A stretch of 64,000 bases of DNA from contig JACKHM010000001.1 of NCBI GenBank assembly GCA_020638995.1, positions 2,976,001 to 3,040,000 of the forward strand, read 5' to 3'. Below are positions 44,727 through 53,980 of this stretch, in pieces. The position numbers and the translations under genes are program-made. Every line of letters starts with the position of its first letter. Positions within the stretch are counted from its first letter, which is position 1. Under the pieces are notes generated by a model, which was not told where the DNA came from, made no database searches, and was given only the letters and a program-made list of their open reading frames with translations. Source of the stretch: Planctomycetaceae bacterium. GTDB taxonomy: Bacteria; Planctomycetota; Planctomycetia; Pirellulales; Pirellulaceae.

Positions 44727-45786
44727 CTGTCGAACGTCTCGGCATCAAAGCGGTGTAATCGAAATCCAGGACGACCGAAGGCTCGTACTTGCCGTCCGCG
44801 TCGAGATAGGGCCAGTTGCTGCACGGCAGGTCTTTGGTGGCAACGGTGCGGATGCGTAGTGCGCCAAGGTCCTCGCGGTCGGGCAACAACCGCTTGTCGA
44901 GGATCTCCGACCAGGCATAAATCGTATCGCCGGCGAATGTTGGATTGGTATGGCGACCACCATTTATCGCGGCCACGCCCAGTGCGTTGGCCAGTCCGTT
45001 GTACGAGATCGCGCGCGCGAGGCTTATGATGTGACCACCGTAGACGATCCTGCGACCGAAACGTCCTTCGCGCTCGACGTGTTGATTGAAGTGGACGCGA
45101 GCCGTGTTTTGGTAGAGCCGAGTGGCAAGCATGTGTTCGGCTTCCTCAATAGTCATGCCGTCAACATGATCGATACGCTCGCCCACTTCATAGTCCTCCC
45201 ATACGTGAGGACTCCCCGAGCGATGCGTGTCGTACGACGCTGTGTCGAGACGGAAGGGAACCGCAAGTTCGTCGCACGTGATTGCGTCAGGAAGATCCGG
45301 CACGACCGGTTCCGGTGCGGGCGCTTCCGGATTTCGCTTTGGTACCATGACCCAACGGATGTAATCGACCACCGTCTCGGAACGCTGATTGATTCCGATC
45401 GAACGTACATAGACAATTCCGGTTTTATGATTGCTGTTTTGCTTCAAGCCAATGACGGTGGATGTCGTCGATAGGGTATCGCCCGGATAAACTGGTTGGT
45501 CGAATCTTCCGCTGGCATATCCCAGGTTTGCGATAGCGTTGAGCGAGATGTCGGGCACGGTTTTGCCGAAGACCATATGAAATGCCAGTAGGCTGTCGAG
45601 CGGCGCTTGTTGCAATCCGAGGCTCTGGGCGAATTCCGACGAAGAATTGATGGCAAAACGCGAGCCAAACAGTGACGTATACAGTGCCATATCGCCGGTG
45701 GTTACCGTTCGTGGCGTTGCATGGACGATGTGCTGGCCAAGTTGAAAGTCTTCGAAGAAGTTACCCGGCGAAGTTTTGGAACCCAT
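44719..45786 (-). CDS. mch: Mesaconyl-C1-CoA hydratase (beta-methylmalyl-CoA dehydratase)
   Basis: The protein of about 355 residues is a two-domain MaoC-type hydratase: NFFEDFQLGQHIVHATPRTVT starts the first hot-dog and DYEVGERIDHVDGMTIEEAEH the second, with NQHVEREGRFGRRIVYGGHIISL near the active site. This combination matches Mch of the ethylmalonyl-CoA pathway and the 3-hydroxypropionate bi-cycle, which interconverts beta-methylmalyl-CoA and mesaconyl-C1-CoA. It is the last gene of a minus-strand unit. The ATG at 45786 is chosen; a TTG at 45807 overlapping the mcl stop is an alternative and would couple translation. Assignment is strengthened by the neighbouring lyase and transferases. 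Confidence 0.88.
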   Translation of the reverse strand: MGSKTSPGNFFEDFQLGQHIVHATPRTVTTGDMALYTSLFGSRFAINSSSEFAQSLGLQQAPLDSLLAFHMVFGKTVPDISLNAIANLGYASGRFDQPVYPGDTLSTTSTVIGLKQNSNHKTGIVYVRSIGINQRSETVVDYIRWVMVPKRNPEAPAPEPVVPDLPDAITCDELAVPFRLDTASYDTHRSGSPHVWEDYEVGERIDHVDGMTIEEAEHMLATRLYQNTARVHFNQHVEREGRFGRRIVYGGHIISLARAISYNGLANALGVAAINGGRHTNPTFAGDTIYAWSEILDKRLLPDREDLGALRIRTVATKDLPCSNWPYLDADGKYEPSVVLDFDYTALMPRRSTVK

Positions 45787-45803
45787 CGCGATACTAACTC
45801 CAA

Positions 45804-46847
45804 TCAAAACCCGTACGCTTCGGCCAGTTCGCGATCTTTCTTCGCGACCAATCGAGCGAGATCGACGATCACCTTTGCCTGTTTCCAGGTTGCGTCATCT
45901 TGCATCTTGCCATCGATGGTGGCGACGCCCGTGCCGTCGGGCATGGCTTCCAGAATCCGCTTGGCGAACATCACTTCGTCCACCTGCGGGCTGAAAACAC
46001 GTTTGGCGATCGAGATTTGGTTCGGAGCTAACGACCAAGCCCCGGCGCAACCCATGAGAAAGGCGTTGCGAAACTGTGCTTCACACGCGGCTTCGTCTTT
46101 GAGATCGCCAAAAGGCCCGTAGAAAGCGCGGATGCCGTATGAAACGCAAGCATCGACCATGCGTGCCACCGTATAGTGCCACAAATCTTGCTGGAAGAAT
46201 GCGCGGTGCTCGGCACCTTCTTTCGCGTCAGCCAGCACACCGTAGAACGGATGTCCTCCGCCCACGCGCGTCGTCTTCATGCCACGCGATGCCGCGAGAT
46301 CGGCCGGCCCTAGACTCATCCCATGCATCCGAGGACTTGCTCCGGCGATGTCTTCGACGTTCTTTACACCTTGAGCCGTTTCCAAAAGCGCGTGTATCGA
46401 GATCGGTTTCGTAACACCGTACTTGGCTTCCAGCAAAGCGAGATATTGGTCGACGAAGTGGATGTCCCAAGCTCCCTCGACTTTCGGAATCATGATCACG
46501 TCCAACTTATCACCGACTGCCTCGACTAATGCCGTCAGGTCGTCCAAAACCCAGGGGCTGTTCAGAGCGTTGACGCGCACCCACAAACCCGTATCACCAA
46601 AATCCGTCCCGCGGACGACTTCGATGAAACCCGCGCGGGCTGCCTCTTTGGCGTCGACTGGGATTGCGTCTTCCAGATTTCCACACAGCACGTCAACTTG
46701 CTGAGCCGTTGTCGGAATCTTGGCACGGATCTTTTCGATGTGAGGTGGGAAGAAGTGGATCATTCGTTCAGGTCGCACCGGCAATTCACGCAGCGGTTGC
46801 GGAGCGCCGAGCGCCAGCGGCTTATAAAAATGGATGGGCGGTTTCAT
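45804..46847 (-). CDS. mcl: Malyl-CoA/beta-methylmalyl-CoA/citramalyl-CoA lyase
   Basis: The HpcH/HpaI (CitE-like) lyase of about 347 residues has the family segments VDVLCGNLEDAIPVDAKEAA, LWVRVNALNSPW, VIMIPKVEGAWDIHF, HALLETAQGVKNVEDIAG and MSLGPADLAASRGMK, with Glu/Asp residues for Mg-binding. Length matches the known Chloroflexus-type Mcl. The enzyme cleaves malyl-CoA to acetyl-CoA and glyoxylate, condenses glyoxylate with propionyl-CoA to beta-methylmalyl-CoA, and in the bi-cycle also splits citramalyl-CoA. I chose the ATG at 46847; GTG at 46877 is alternative. It lies between mch and the candidate mct gene. Simple malyl-CoA lyase activity only cannot be ruled out. Confidence 0.88.
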   Translation of the reverse strand: MKPPIHFYKPLALGAPQPLRELPVRPERMIHFFPPHIEKIRAKIPTTAQQVDVLCGNLEDAIPVDAKEAARAGFIEVVRGTDFGDTGLWVRVNALNSPWVLDDLTALVEAVGDKLDVIMIPKVEGAWDIHFVDQYLALLEAKYGVTKPISIHALLETAQGVKNVEDIAGASPRMHGMSLGPADLAASRGMKTTRVGGGHPFYGVLADAKEGAEHRAFFQQDLWHYTVARMVDACVSYGIRAFYGPFGDLKDEAACEAQFRNAFLMGCAGAWSLAPNQISIAKRVFSPQVDEVMFAKRILEAMPDGTGVATIDGKMQDDATWKQAKVIVDLARLVAKKDRELAEAYGF

Positions 46848-46942
46848 ACGTGCGTGTTCCCTTTTTGCTTTCGTCACTTATATGTAGTTGAACTCGCAAG
46901 AGTTCGCCGTCTTGCGTTCGGGCTGAATTCCGGGGAATCCAG

Positions 46943-48160
46943 CTACAACGCGCCGGCCACAACGCCGTTGTCATGTAAGACACCGACTTCGGCCTCGCTT
47001 AAACCAAGTACGTCGAGCAGGATCTCATCAGTATGTTCGCCGAGCCGCGGCGCCGGTTTGACCGGCACTCTGTCGACGTTGCTAAATTCGAAGGGCGAAC
47101 CGGGCATCAGATAGCTGCCGATCCCAGACTGCTCCACCATGCTGAACATCGGGTTTTCCGTTGAACAATCGGGATCGGTTTCAATCGCTTCCCGCACGGT
47201 TCGGTAAGGTCCCCAAGTCACCCGATGTTCGTCGAAGGAGATACGAACCTCGTCGAACGTCCTTTCGATGAACCAAGCTTCCAAAAGGCCGGCGATTTCC
47301 TCGCGAGCGTGGAACCGATTACCTTCATCGCTCAAGTCAAGATTGAGGCGCGCGCCCAGCTGCGTAAATTCTTCGGTCAGACCTGTTGCTTGGCAAAGGC
47401 ATTTCCATTGGAGAGCCGTCAGCCCGACCACCATCGCTCGTTTGCCATCCCGTGTTGTGAAGTCGCGACCGAATGCGCCGTACAAATAGTTACCATACTT
47501 GGGCCGATCGACGTTGCTGATCATGACTTCGGCGATCAAGCCGAAATGGCCGAGGACTGCCAGTGCCACATCCTTCAGTGCAATCTTTACGAGCTGTCCC
47601 TGACCGTTAAGCCGCCGATGCCGTTCGGCCGCGAGCACTCCGAGTGCAATCATTTGACCGGTAATGAAATCCCAGGCCGGCAGAACATGATTTACGGGTT
47701 CTGGCGAATCCGTTGGCCCGGTCAACATGGGAAAGCCAAGCTGTGGATTCACGGTGTAATCAACTTCCGAGCCACCATCACGGCGACCGGTCAGGTTGAT
47801 CATGATCAAGTCGTTGCGATAAGTCCGCAACGAGTCGTAGCTGAGCCACCCGCGTGCTGGGAAGTTCGTACTGAATATGCCTGCGTTGTCGCCGGTTGCA
47901 CAGATCAAACGCGTAAGCAACTCTTGTCCGCGAGGGTCACGAAAGTTTACGGCAATGGAGCGTTTTCCTTTGTTGAGCCCTGCCCAGCAGAGGCTTTTGC
48001 CCTCGCGCGAGAGCGGCCAACGCCCAATGTCGAGACTGCCGCCAATTGGATCAAATCGGATCACGTCGGCGCCCAGCTGTGCAAGCGTCATCCCGCCCGA
48101 CGGGGCTGCGACAAACGCCGTTCCTTCGACGACGCGAATGCCGCTAAGGATTCCCTCCAT
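46943..48160 (-). CDS. mct: Family III CoA-transferase, candidate mesaconyl-CoA C1:C4 CoA transferase
   Basis: The product of about 405 residues is a CaiB/BaiF (family III) CoA-transferase; LSGIRVVEGTAFVAAPSGGMTLAQLGADVIRFDP is the typical start and the Asp in LPAWDFITG (about residue 164) is the predicted catalytic residue. It is clearly divergent from the other two transferases here, for example lacking the TGYGQTGPY segment. In the 3-hydroxypropionate bi-cycle, Mct moves the CoA of mesaconyl-CoA from C1 to C4 within the molecule, and it sits next to mcl and mch, as here. ATG at 48160 has GGAG about seven bases upstream. Substrate assignment rests on gene context. Confidence 0.78.
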   Translation of the reverse strand: MEGILSGIRVVEGTAFVAAPSGGMTLAQLGADVIRFDPIGGSLDIGRWPLSREGKSLCWAGLNKGKRSIAVNFRDPRGQELLTRLICATGDNAGIFSTNFPARGWLSYDSLRTYRNDLIMINLTGRRDGGSEVDYTVNPQLGFPMLTGPTDSPEPVNHVLPAWDFITGQMIALGVLAAERHRRLNGQGQLVKIALKDVALAVLGHFGLIAEVMISNVDRPKYGNYLYGAFGRDFTTRDGKRAMVVGLTALQWKCLCQATGLTEEFTQLGARLNLDLSDEGNRFHAREEIAGLLEAWFIERTFDEVRISFDEHRVTWGPYRTVREAIETDPDCSTENPMFSMVEQSGIGSYLMPGSPFEFSNVDRVPVKPAPRLGEHTDEILLDVLGLSEAEVGVLHDNGVVAGAL

Positions 48161-48214
48161 CACTTGTCTCCGTGGTAGTCGGCGTACTGACTGGGATGCC
48201 TTTCCGTCGCTACG

Positions 48215-49435
48215 TTAGATTACTCTCTGCTCGCGCAAATTCTCGATCTCCCGATCATCGGCGCCCAACAGATCGCGGAGCACTTCTTCTGTATGTGCAC
48301 CCAATCGCGGTCCCAACTTCTTGATGCGTCCTGGAGTCTCCGACAATCGAGGAATTACCGATGGCACAATCACCGTTTCGCCGATGTCTTCGTCTTCGAT
48401 CGCGACCAAGTTCTGACGCGCGTGAAACTGGCGGTCGCCGAAAATGTCGGCGATCGTGTTGAGCGGTCCCGCCGGGGCACCGGTTGCAAAGCAGCGATTT
48501 AGCACCTCTTCACGCGTCAGAGACCCGCACCAATCGCGCACGATTTCGTTGACGTCATGGCGATGTTCGAGTCTCGTTTTCTGGACGCCGTAGATACTGT
48601 GCGAGGCCAACTCCGGGCGGTTCATGGCCAGCGCAAGTCGTTCGAACAATTTGTCCGTTGCACAGGCGATCGCAACCCACTGGCCGTCTTTCGTCGGGAA
48701 GTGGCCGTAGGGGCACGCAAAGTCGTTGTGTGTCGGACCATGCCGCTCGCGAACGGTGCCGAACATGCTGTAGGCGGGAGCGAGTTCATCGGTGCAGCGG
48801 AATACGGACTCGTACAACGCCGCATCGATGTATTGTCCTCGTCCGGTTCGTTCTCGATATCGAAGCGCCAGCAGGACACCAAGGCAACCATATAGCCCGG
48901 TCATGTAGTCACCCAGTGTCGTCGAACCCGGTGTCACAGGCGCGCCTTTTGGCATACCGGAGAGATAAGCCAGTCCACCCACCGCATGTGCGATCCGCGC
49001 GAATCCCGGACGGTTTTTGTACGGCCCGGTCTGTCCGTAACCGGTAACGCGAAGCATGATCAGACCGGGGTTAATTTCGCGCAAGACCTCCCACCCCAAG
49101 CCCCATTTTTCCAACGTCCCAGGGCGAAAGTTTTCGCAGAGGATGTCTGACTTCTCGATCAACTGTTTGAATAGTTCGGTACCTTCGGCATGATGCAGGT
49201 CGATCGTGACCGATTTCTTGTTGCGAGCTTCACTGAGCCATGTCAGTGTGTCTCCGCGATTGGTCGGTGTTCCGAAACGCCGCAGGGCATCACCTCCCAA
49301 AGGATGTTCGACCTTAATCACATCGGCGCCAAACTCGCCCAAGATGCTCGCACAGTAGGGGCCCGCAATCACGGTTGCGACGTCGACGACGCGAATCCCG
49401 TCCAACGGGAGTGTTGCTTTGTCTTCCACCGTCAT
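48215..49435 (-). CDS. Family III CoA-transferase, candidate succinyl-CoA:malate CoA-transferase subunit
   Basis: The product of about 406 residues is a CaiB/BaiF-type CoA-transferase with VVDVATVIAGPYCASILGEFGADVIKVEHP, LRVTGYGQTGPYKNRPGFA and the predicted catalytic Asp in TTLGDYMTG (about residue 176). It is strongly similar along its length to the gene just upstream, which fits the SmtA/SmtB pair of the 3-hydroxypropionate bi-cycle that activates malate with succinyl-CoA. Which subunit it is cannot be told by eye. GAGG lies six bases before the ATG at 49435. Twelve bases separate this ATG from the upstream stop region, so the two are probably co-translated. Another acid substrate is possible. 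Confidence 0.78.
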   Translation of the reverse strand: MTVEDKATLPLDGIRVVDVATVIAGPYCASILGEFGADVIKVEHPLGGDALRRFGTPTNRGDTLTWLSEARNKKSVTIDLHHAEGTELFKQLIEKSDILCENFRPGTLEKWGLGWEVLREINPGLIMLRVTGYGQTGPYKNRPGFARIAHAVGGLAYLSGMPKGAPVTPGSTTLGDYMTGLYGCLGVLLALRYRERTGRGQYIDAALYESVFRCTDELAPAYSMFGTVRERHGPTHNDFACPYGHFPTKDGQWVAIACATDKLFERLALAMNRPELASHSIYGVQKTRLEHRHDVNEIVRDWCGSLTREEVLNRCFATGAPAGPLNTIADIFGDRQFHARQNLVAIEDEDIGETVIVPSVIPRLSETPGRIKKLGPRLGAHTEEVLRDLLGADDREIENLREQRVI

Positions 49436-49446
49436 GCCGAGCCTCG

Positions 49447-50700
49447 TCAAATGATTTTCTGTTTGCGCATGTTGTCGATGTCGTGAGCGGATATCCCCAG
49501 CAAATCTCGCATTACTTCGTAGGTCGCATTTCCCAACGGCGGACCGAGATTGGTTATGCGGCCAGGTGTTTCGGATAAAGTCGGCAAGACTCCGGGGACG
49601 ACCACGTTACCCAGTCCATCTGCTTCGACTCGGGCCAAGTTCCCGCGTGCCTGAAAGTGTTCGTCCTCAAAGATGTCGGCAATGCTGTTGACTTTGCCGA
49701 CGGGCACCTGTTTGTCGAGGCAGCGCCGCATCACTTCTTCGCGGCTGAGCGAGCCCACCCATTCTGTGACGATCTGATTCACGAGATCCCGGGCCGCGAG
49801 TCGCTTGCCTTGTTCGCCGTACAGATTCGCGGACGATAGTTCTGGCTTTTCCATCGCTTCCGACAGTCGCTCGAACATCTTGTCCGTCGTGCAAGCGATC
49901 GCAACCCACTTATCGTCCTTGGTGCTGAAATGCCCGTGCGGAACGGCCACAAAACTGCCGGCGCCCTCTCGCGCTCTGACCTTGCCAAACATCTCGTAGG
50001 CGCCTGCGATCTCGTCCAATTGACGAAACACTGCCTCATAAATCGCGATGTCGATTACTTGGCCCTGGCCCGTCCTGTCGCGATGACGAAGGGCGAGCAT
50101 GATGCCGATGGCACCGTATAGACTCGACATGTAATCGCCCAAGGGGGCAGTCCCGGGTACCACTGGTGTTTCGCCGGGGAAACCAGCAAGATAAGACAAG
50201 CCGCCAAAGGCATGAGCGATATGAGCGAAACCGGAGCGGTGTCGATACGGACCGGTTTGACCATAGCCGGAGACGCGGAGCATCACCAAACCAGGGTTCG
50301 CTGCGCTGAGCTCTTTCCACCCGAGCCCCCATTGTTCCATCGTGCCGGGGCGAAAATTTTCGATCACTACATCAGACTTCGCCACAAGTTTGAGGAAGAC
50401 CTGGACGCCTTCTGCTTGGCGCAGGTCAATGGTTACTGATTTCCGATTGCGACCTTCTGTCAGCCATGCGAGCGTGGCATCGTGACGACCGGTCGGCGTT
50501 CCAAAACGGCGCATTGGATCGCCCGCAATTGGGTGCTCGATCTTCAGCACTTCTGCACCGAACTCACCGAGAATTGATGCCGCATGAGGTCCAGCGAGAA
50601 AGGTACCCACGTCAAGAACTCGGACGCCCGTCATGGGCAAGTCTTCAGCGGGCGATGAAGCGTCATTTGCGATTGCCTCTACGCGATCGTTGGCATTCAA
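49447..50700 (-). CDS. Family III CoA-transferase, candidate succinyl-CoA:malate CoA-transferase subunit
   Basis: The 417-residue CaiB/BaiF protein has VRVLDVGTFLAGPHAASILGEFGAE at the start, LRVSGYGQTGPYRHRSGF in the middle and a predicted catalytic Asp in APLGDYMSS (about residue 189). It parallels the downstream transferase throughout. The TTG at 50700 is supported by AAGGAG eight bases upstream; the ATG at 50634 is the only other good candidate. It is the first gene of the five-gene minus-strand unit and is divergent from the meh-like gene across a 163-base gap that should hold both promoters. A heteromeric SmtAB is inferred from context. Confidence 0.78.
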   Translation of the reverse strand: MNANDRVEAIANDASSPAEDLPMTGVRVLDVGTFLAGPHAASILGEFGAEVLKIEHPIAGDPMRRFGTPTGRHDATLAWLTEGRNRKSVTIDLRQAEGVQVFLKLVAKSDVVIENFRPGTMEQWGLGWKELSAANPGLVMLRVSGYGQTGPYRHRSGFAHIAHAFGGLSYLAGFPGETPVVPGTAPLGDYMSSLYGAIGIMLALRHRDRTGQGQVIDIAIYEAVFRQLDEIAGAYEMFGKVRAREGAGSFVAVPHGHFSTKDDKWVAIACTTDKMFERLSEAMEKPELSSANLYGEQGKRLAARDLVNQIVTEWVGSLSREEVMRRCLDKQVPVGKVNSIADIFEDEHFQARGNLARVEADGLGNVVVPGVLPTLSETPGRITNLGPPLGNATYEVMRDLLGISAHDIDNMRKQKII

Positions 50701-50863
50701 ATTGCTTGCTCCTTCGGCGATAACTGCGTGTCACGTCGCACATGCAAATTGAATGCCACAATGGATGATCGGTTGTCGAAGTCCAGCGGAGGTAACGTGT
50801 CGCCCACGCGCGCCTGCACCGCGTCGTGTCGACTTCGATTAGATCTATGGACGTTATACACGT

Positions 50864-51769
50864 ATGACAGACGAAGCGATCGACTACACCGAATGGATTG
50901 GCCACACAGAGTACTTGGAAGACGATATCGGTCAAGCTACGGCAATCGCCGCCGCCGCAATGTTTGACGAGAGTGGCGAGCAGTTCGCGACAGGCGCAGA
51001 GTTGCCGCCACTCTGGCATTGGTTTTACTTCCTTCCGAAAGTTCGCCAATCGATGCTGGGCAACGACGGGCATCCCCAACGCGAACGCAACAGTTTCATG
51101 CCGCCGATCTCGTACCCGCGACGGATGTTCGCTGGTGCGCGGTTGAAGTGGCATCAACCGCTCATAGTTGGTCGGCCCGCGCGTCGCGAAGCCAGCATTT
51201 GCAATATTCTTCAAAAGTCCGGCCGTAGCGGAGCATTGGCATTTGTCACGGTCCGTTATCGTATTTTTCAGCAACTCGCCGATCGTCACGTTCAGTCAAC
51301 CGTTCCGCACAGTGAGTGTGCGGGTTACGCGCTGTGTCTTGAAGAGGAACAAGATATTGTCTATCGCGAGCCGGGTCCCGCGTTGCCGCTACCAGAACCT
51401 GTCGAACTTCCGCCCTTGCAGAACGGAACATGGACGCGCGTCGTCTCGCCCGACACACGACTTTTATTCCGCTTCTCCGCTTTGACGTTTAACGCTCATC
51501 GAATTCATTACGACCGAACCTACGCGATGAGCGAAGAAGGATATCCTGGGCTGGTTGTACATGGCCCGCTAACAGCAATGCTGCTGTTGCAACTTGTGTC
51601 GCAGCACACTCAGCGACGAGTTACGTCTTTCGACTTTCGGAGTCAATTGCCGCTATTTGATTTGTCCCCATTCCGGTTGGTTGGCAATCTTTCTGGAACA
51701 AGTGTTGCACTAGCAGCGCAGCGGTCTGACGGTCGGACCGCGATGAATGCAACTGTCCAGTTAGAGTAG
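50864..51769 (+). CDS. meh: Mesaconyl-C4-CoA hydratase-like protein (citramalyl-CoA forming)
   Basis: The 301-residue protein is of the HTD2/MaoC-like type: WIGHTEYLEDDI at the start, LPPLWHWFYFLPKVRQS and NSFMPPISYPRRMFAGARLKWHQPL in the N-terminal half, and LFRFSALTFNAHRIHYDRTYA...GYPGLVVHGPL in the C-terminal hot-dog domain. This pattern matches mesaconyl-C4-CoA hydratase of the 3-hydroxypropionate bi-cycle, which makes citramalyl-CoA. It is divergent from the transferase-lyase-hydratase unit and sits directly beside it, completing the set. Related proteins include acyl-ACP/CoA dehydratases of other pathways, so context decides the name. The ATG at 50864 has only a weak upstream purine run. 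Confidence 0.8.
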   Translation: MTDEAIDYTEWIGHTEYLEDDIGQATAIAAAAMFDESGEQFATGAELPPLWHWFYFLPKVRQSMLGNDGHPQRERNSFMPPISYPRRMFAGARLKWHQPLIVGRPARREASICNILQKSGRSGALAFVTVRYRIFQQLADRHVQSTVPHSECAGYALCLEEEQDIVYREPGPALPLPEPVELPPLQNGTWTRVVSPDTRLLFRFSALTFNAHRIHYDRTYAMSEEGYPGLVVHGPLTAMLLLQLVSQHTQRRVTSFDFRSQLPLFDLSPFRLVGNLSGTSVALAAQRSDGRTAMNATVQLE

Positions 51770-52117
51770 CCGTTTGCCCCGCCTGGATAACCCACGAAAG
51801 ACGACCGCGATTGCCGTATTTGTGATCATCGTTTGCACAACGAATACGCATCTCCAGTGGTGGTATTGGTATTAATGCGTTCTGTGACTCGCGCGCTTGG
51901 CGACGAGTTTCGATTTCGGCGAACTCAAACGGCAAGACGCAAAACCAATAATTCCTTAGGTGCTGCGTGGCGGGAGCTTTAGTGTCGAGTAAATAGTCGC
52001 GTGTGCGACCTCGCGCGCGCTAGTGAACTTCATGAGTGACTCGGGTCGCGGCGCACGGAGTGCTTTTTCATTCTCGGAAACGCGTAGGTCACGTCCCTAA
52101 CATGCGAGAAAGCACTT
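51770..52117. other. Intergenic region, no gene seen
   Basis: This 348-base gap between the meh-like gene and citrate synthase contains no convincing ORF. A GC-rich stretch with CGCGCGC lies near 52010. It probably carries the gltA promoter. Confidence 0.4.
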
Positions 52118-53413
52118 ATGCCCAAAACCATCAACTCGACGGACATGGCGGAAATCGATCTCGTCGACCAACGAGTCGAATTGCCTGTCGTTGTTGGCAC
52201 CGAGAATGAACGAGCCATCGATATTTCGGTGTTACGGGAACGAACGGGAGTGATCACACTCGACGAAGGTTACCGCAACACGGGATCGGTGCGATCGGAA
52301 ATTACCTTCATCAATGGTGAAGAGGGAATCCTGCGCTATCGAGGCATTCCGATTGAGCAGCTTGCCGAGCGGTCGAGTTTTATCGAAACAGCGCTGCTCT
52401 TGATCTATGGAGAGCTTCCGACCGAGGAGCACCTCGCGCATTTCCGCGGCTTGTTGACAGAACACGAAATGATTCACGAGGGGATGCGGAATTCGTTCAT
52501 GGGATATCCGCCGAGTGGCCATCCAATGGCAATCCTGTCATCCATGATCAATACGTTATCGTGTTACAACACGGACGTCATGGAAATGGAAGATGAAGCC
52601 GGATTTGAAAACGCAGCCGCACGACTGATGTCAAAGATTCGGACGGTCGCAGCGTACGCCTACAAGACCTCGATGGGCCAGCCGCTGATGTACCCTCACC
52701 CGGAACTAAGCTATTGCCGCAACTTCTTGCACTTGATGTTCTCTTTGCCGAGTCGCATCCACGAACCGGACCCAGACGTCGTCCGCGCGCTGTCTCTGTT
52801 CTTACTATTGCACGCCGATCATGAACAGAATTGTTCAACGTCAACTGTCCGCATGGTCGGCTCTTCCGGCGCGAACCTGTTTGCGTCCTGTGCGGCTGGC
52901 GTATGCGCGCTTTGGGGCCCATTGCACGGCGGAGCCAACGTGGCGGTGATGGAACAACTCGACCGGATCCACAAATCTGGAATGAAGGTCGAGGAGCTGA
53001 TCGAACGCGTAAAGCAGCGCAAAGAGAAGCTGTATGGCTTCGGCCACGGAGTTTATCGCAGCTACGATCCGCGTGCGCAGATTCTCCGCGAACACGCGCC
53101 GAAGGTGTTGAGCCAATTGGGGCGTACCGATCCACTGCTGAAGATCGCGCAAGAACTTGAAGAGATCGCGTTGCACGACGATTACTTCATCGGTCGCAAC
53201 CTCTATCCTAACGTCGATTTCTATTCCGGTATTCTGTTGCGAGCGATTGGCATCCCGATGAATATGTACACAGTCATGTTTGCCATCGGACGAATGCCTG
53301 GCTGGATTGCGCACTGGAAGGAAGTGCGCGACACGGGCAGCCGCATCTACCGGCCGCGTCAGATTTACACTGGCCCGCCCAAACGCGACTATGTCGACTT
53401 GCAGTGGCGATAG
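52118..53413 (+). CDS. gltA: Citrate synthase
   Basis: The 431-residue enzyme condenses oxaloacetate and acetyl-CoA to citrate. Type II (hexameric) family segments are clear: LRYRGIPIEQLAE, HADHEQNCSTSTVRMVGSSGAN with His235, GPLHGGAN with His270, GFGHGVYRSYDPRA with His310, and NVDFYSG with the catalytic Asp. Length is normal. The ATG at 52118 has a weak GAGAA element upstream. It lies downstream of the glyoxylate-assimilation genes in the same orientation as meh, so it may link the acetyl-CoA made there to the TCA cycle; it may equally be a simple housekeeping neighbour. Confidence 0.97.
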   Translation: MPKTINSTDMAEIDLVDQRVELPVVVGTENERAIDISVLRERTGVITLDEGYRNTGSVRSEITFINGEEGILRYRGIPIEQLAERSSFIETALLLIYGELPTEEHLAHFRGLLTEHEMIHEGMRNSFMGYPPSGHPMAILSSMINTLSCYNTDVMEMEDEAGFENAAARLMSKIRTVAAYAYKTSMGQPLMYPHPELSYCRNFLHLMFSLPSRIHEPDPDVVRALSLFLLLHADHEQNCSTSTVRMVGSSGANLFASCAAGVCALWGPLHGGANVAVMEQLDRIHKSGMKVEELIERVKQRKEKLYGFGHGVYRSYDPRAQILREHAPKVLSQLGRTDPLLKIAQELEEIALHDDYFIGRNLYPNVDFYSGILLRAIGIPMNMYTVMFAIGRMPGWIAHWKEVRDTGSRIYRPRQIYTGPPKRDYVDLQWR

Positions 53414-53980
53414 TGTGATGTCGTAGGGTGCTTTCTATAATGAGCGATCGCGTTCGACATGGACTTGACGCGTTCCTGAATCGCTAGTTTTCTGCGTTAG
53501 CCAGAGCCGCTCGTCAGCGATTTCATGATGATCGTTCCATTCGGACGCTGGTCGGCGACCGTCAGCTGGTCCGACCAAGATCGTCGCTCAGTTGTTGGCG
53601 CGGTAACTTTCTAGATCCAGAGAGGATAAGTCTCCGTCTGGTAATGCGTCTGGCGCGCTCGCGGCACTTGGTAAGAGCTGGTCACATTCGCGAGGCTGGC
53701 CTGCGCGTGTGGTTCTGCTCCATCTTGTGTTGCGCAACTGAAACACAGCGTGACCATGCTCACTCAACGTATCTAGTGGCACGTTCGCCGATGGAAGCGC
53801 GGTATCGCGAGAGTACAATGAGAAAATTCGTGGTAAGCTGGGAAGCTCGCAGGCGAGCTGTGAAGTCCCGATCCGGTCCTCGGCACGATTCGCGTACATT
53901 TCGCTTTGGTTGTCGATATGGCTGGTGGGGCAACAACAATCTGAAAGTTGATATGGACCAAGGATACGCGACGCACTGAC
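53414..53980. other. Intergenic region, no gene seen
   Basis: The 567 bases between citrate synthase and the third DUF1549/1553 gene contain open frames of about 100 codons on both strands (53644-53979 plus; 53588-53899 minus), but neither has a credible start, known motif or protein-like composition. No terminator or RNA was recognised. Confidence 0.4.

Noticed and set aside
47225..48178. Plus-strand open frame of about 317 codons
   Set aside because: It is antisense to the family III CoA-transferase gene and carries no domain.
53644..53979. 111-codon plus-strand frame ending just before the third DUF1549/1553 gene
   Set aside because: Arg-rich, no motif, no Shine-Dalgarno and no family resemblance; a competing frame on the other strand is equally open.
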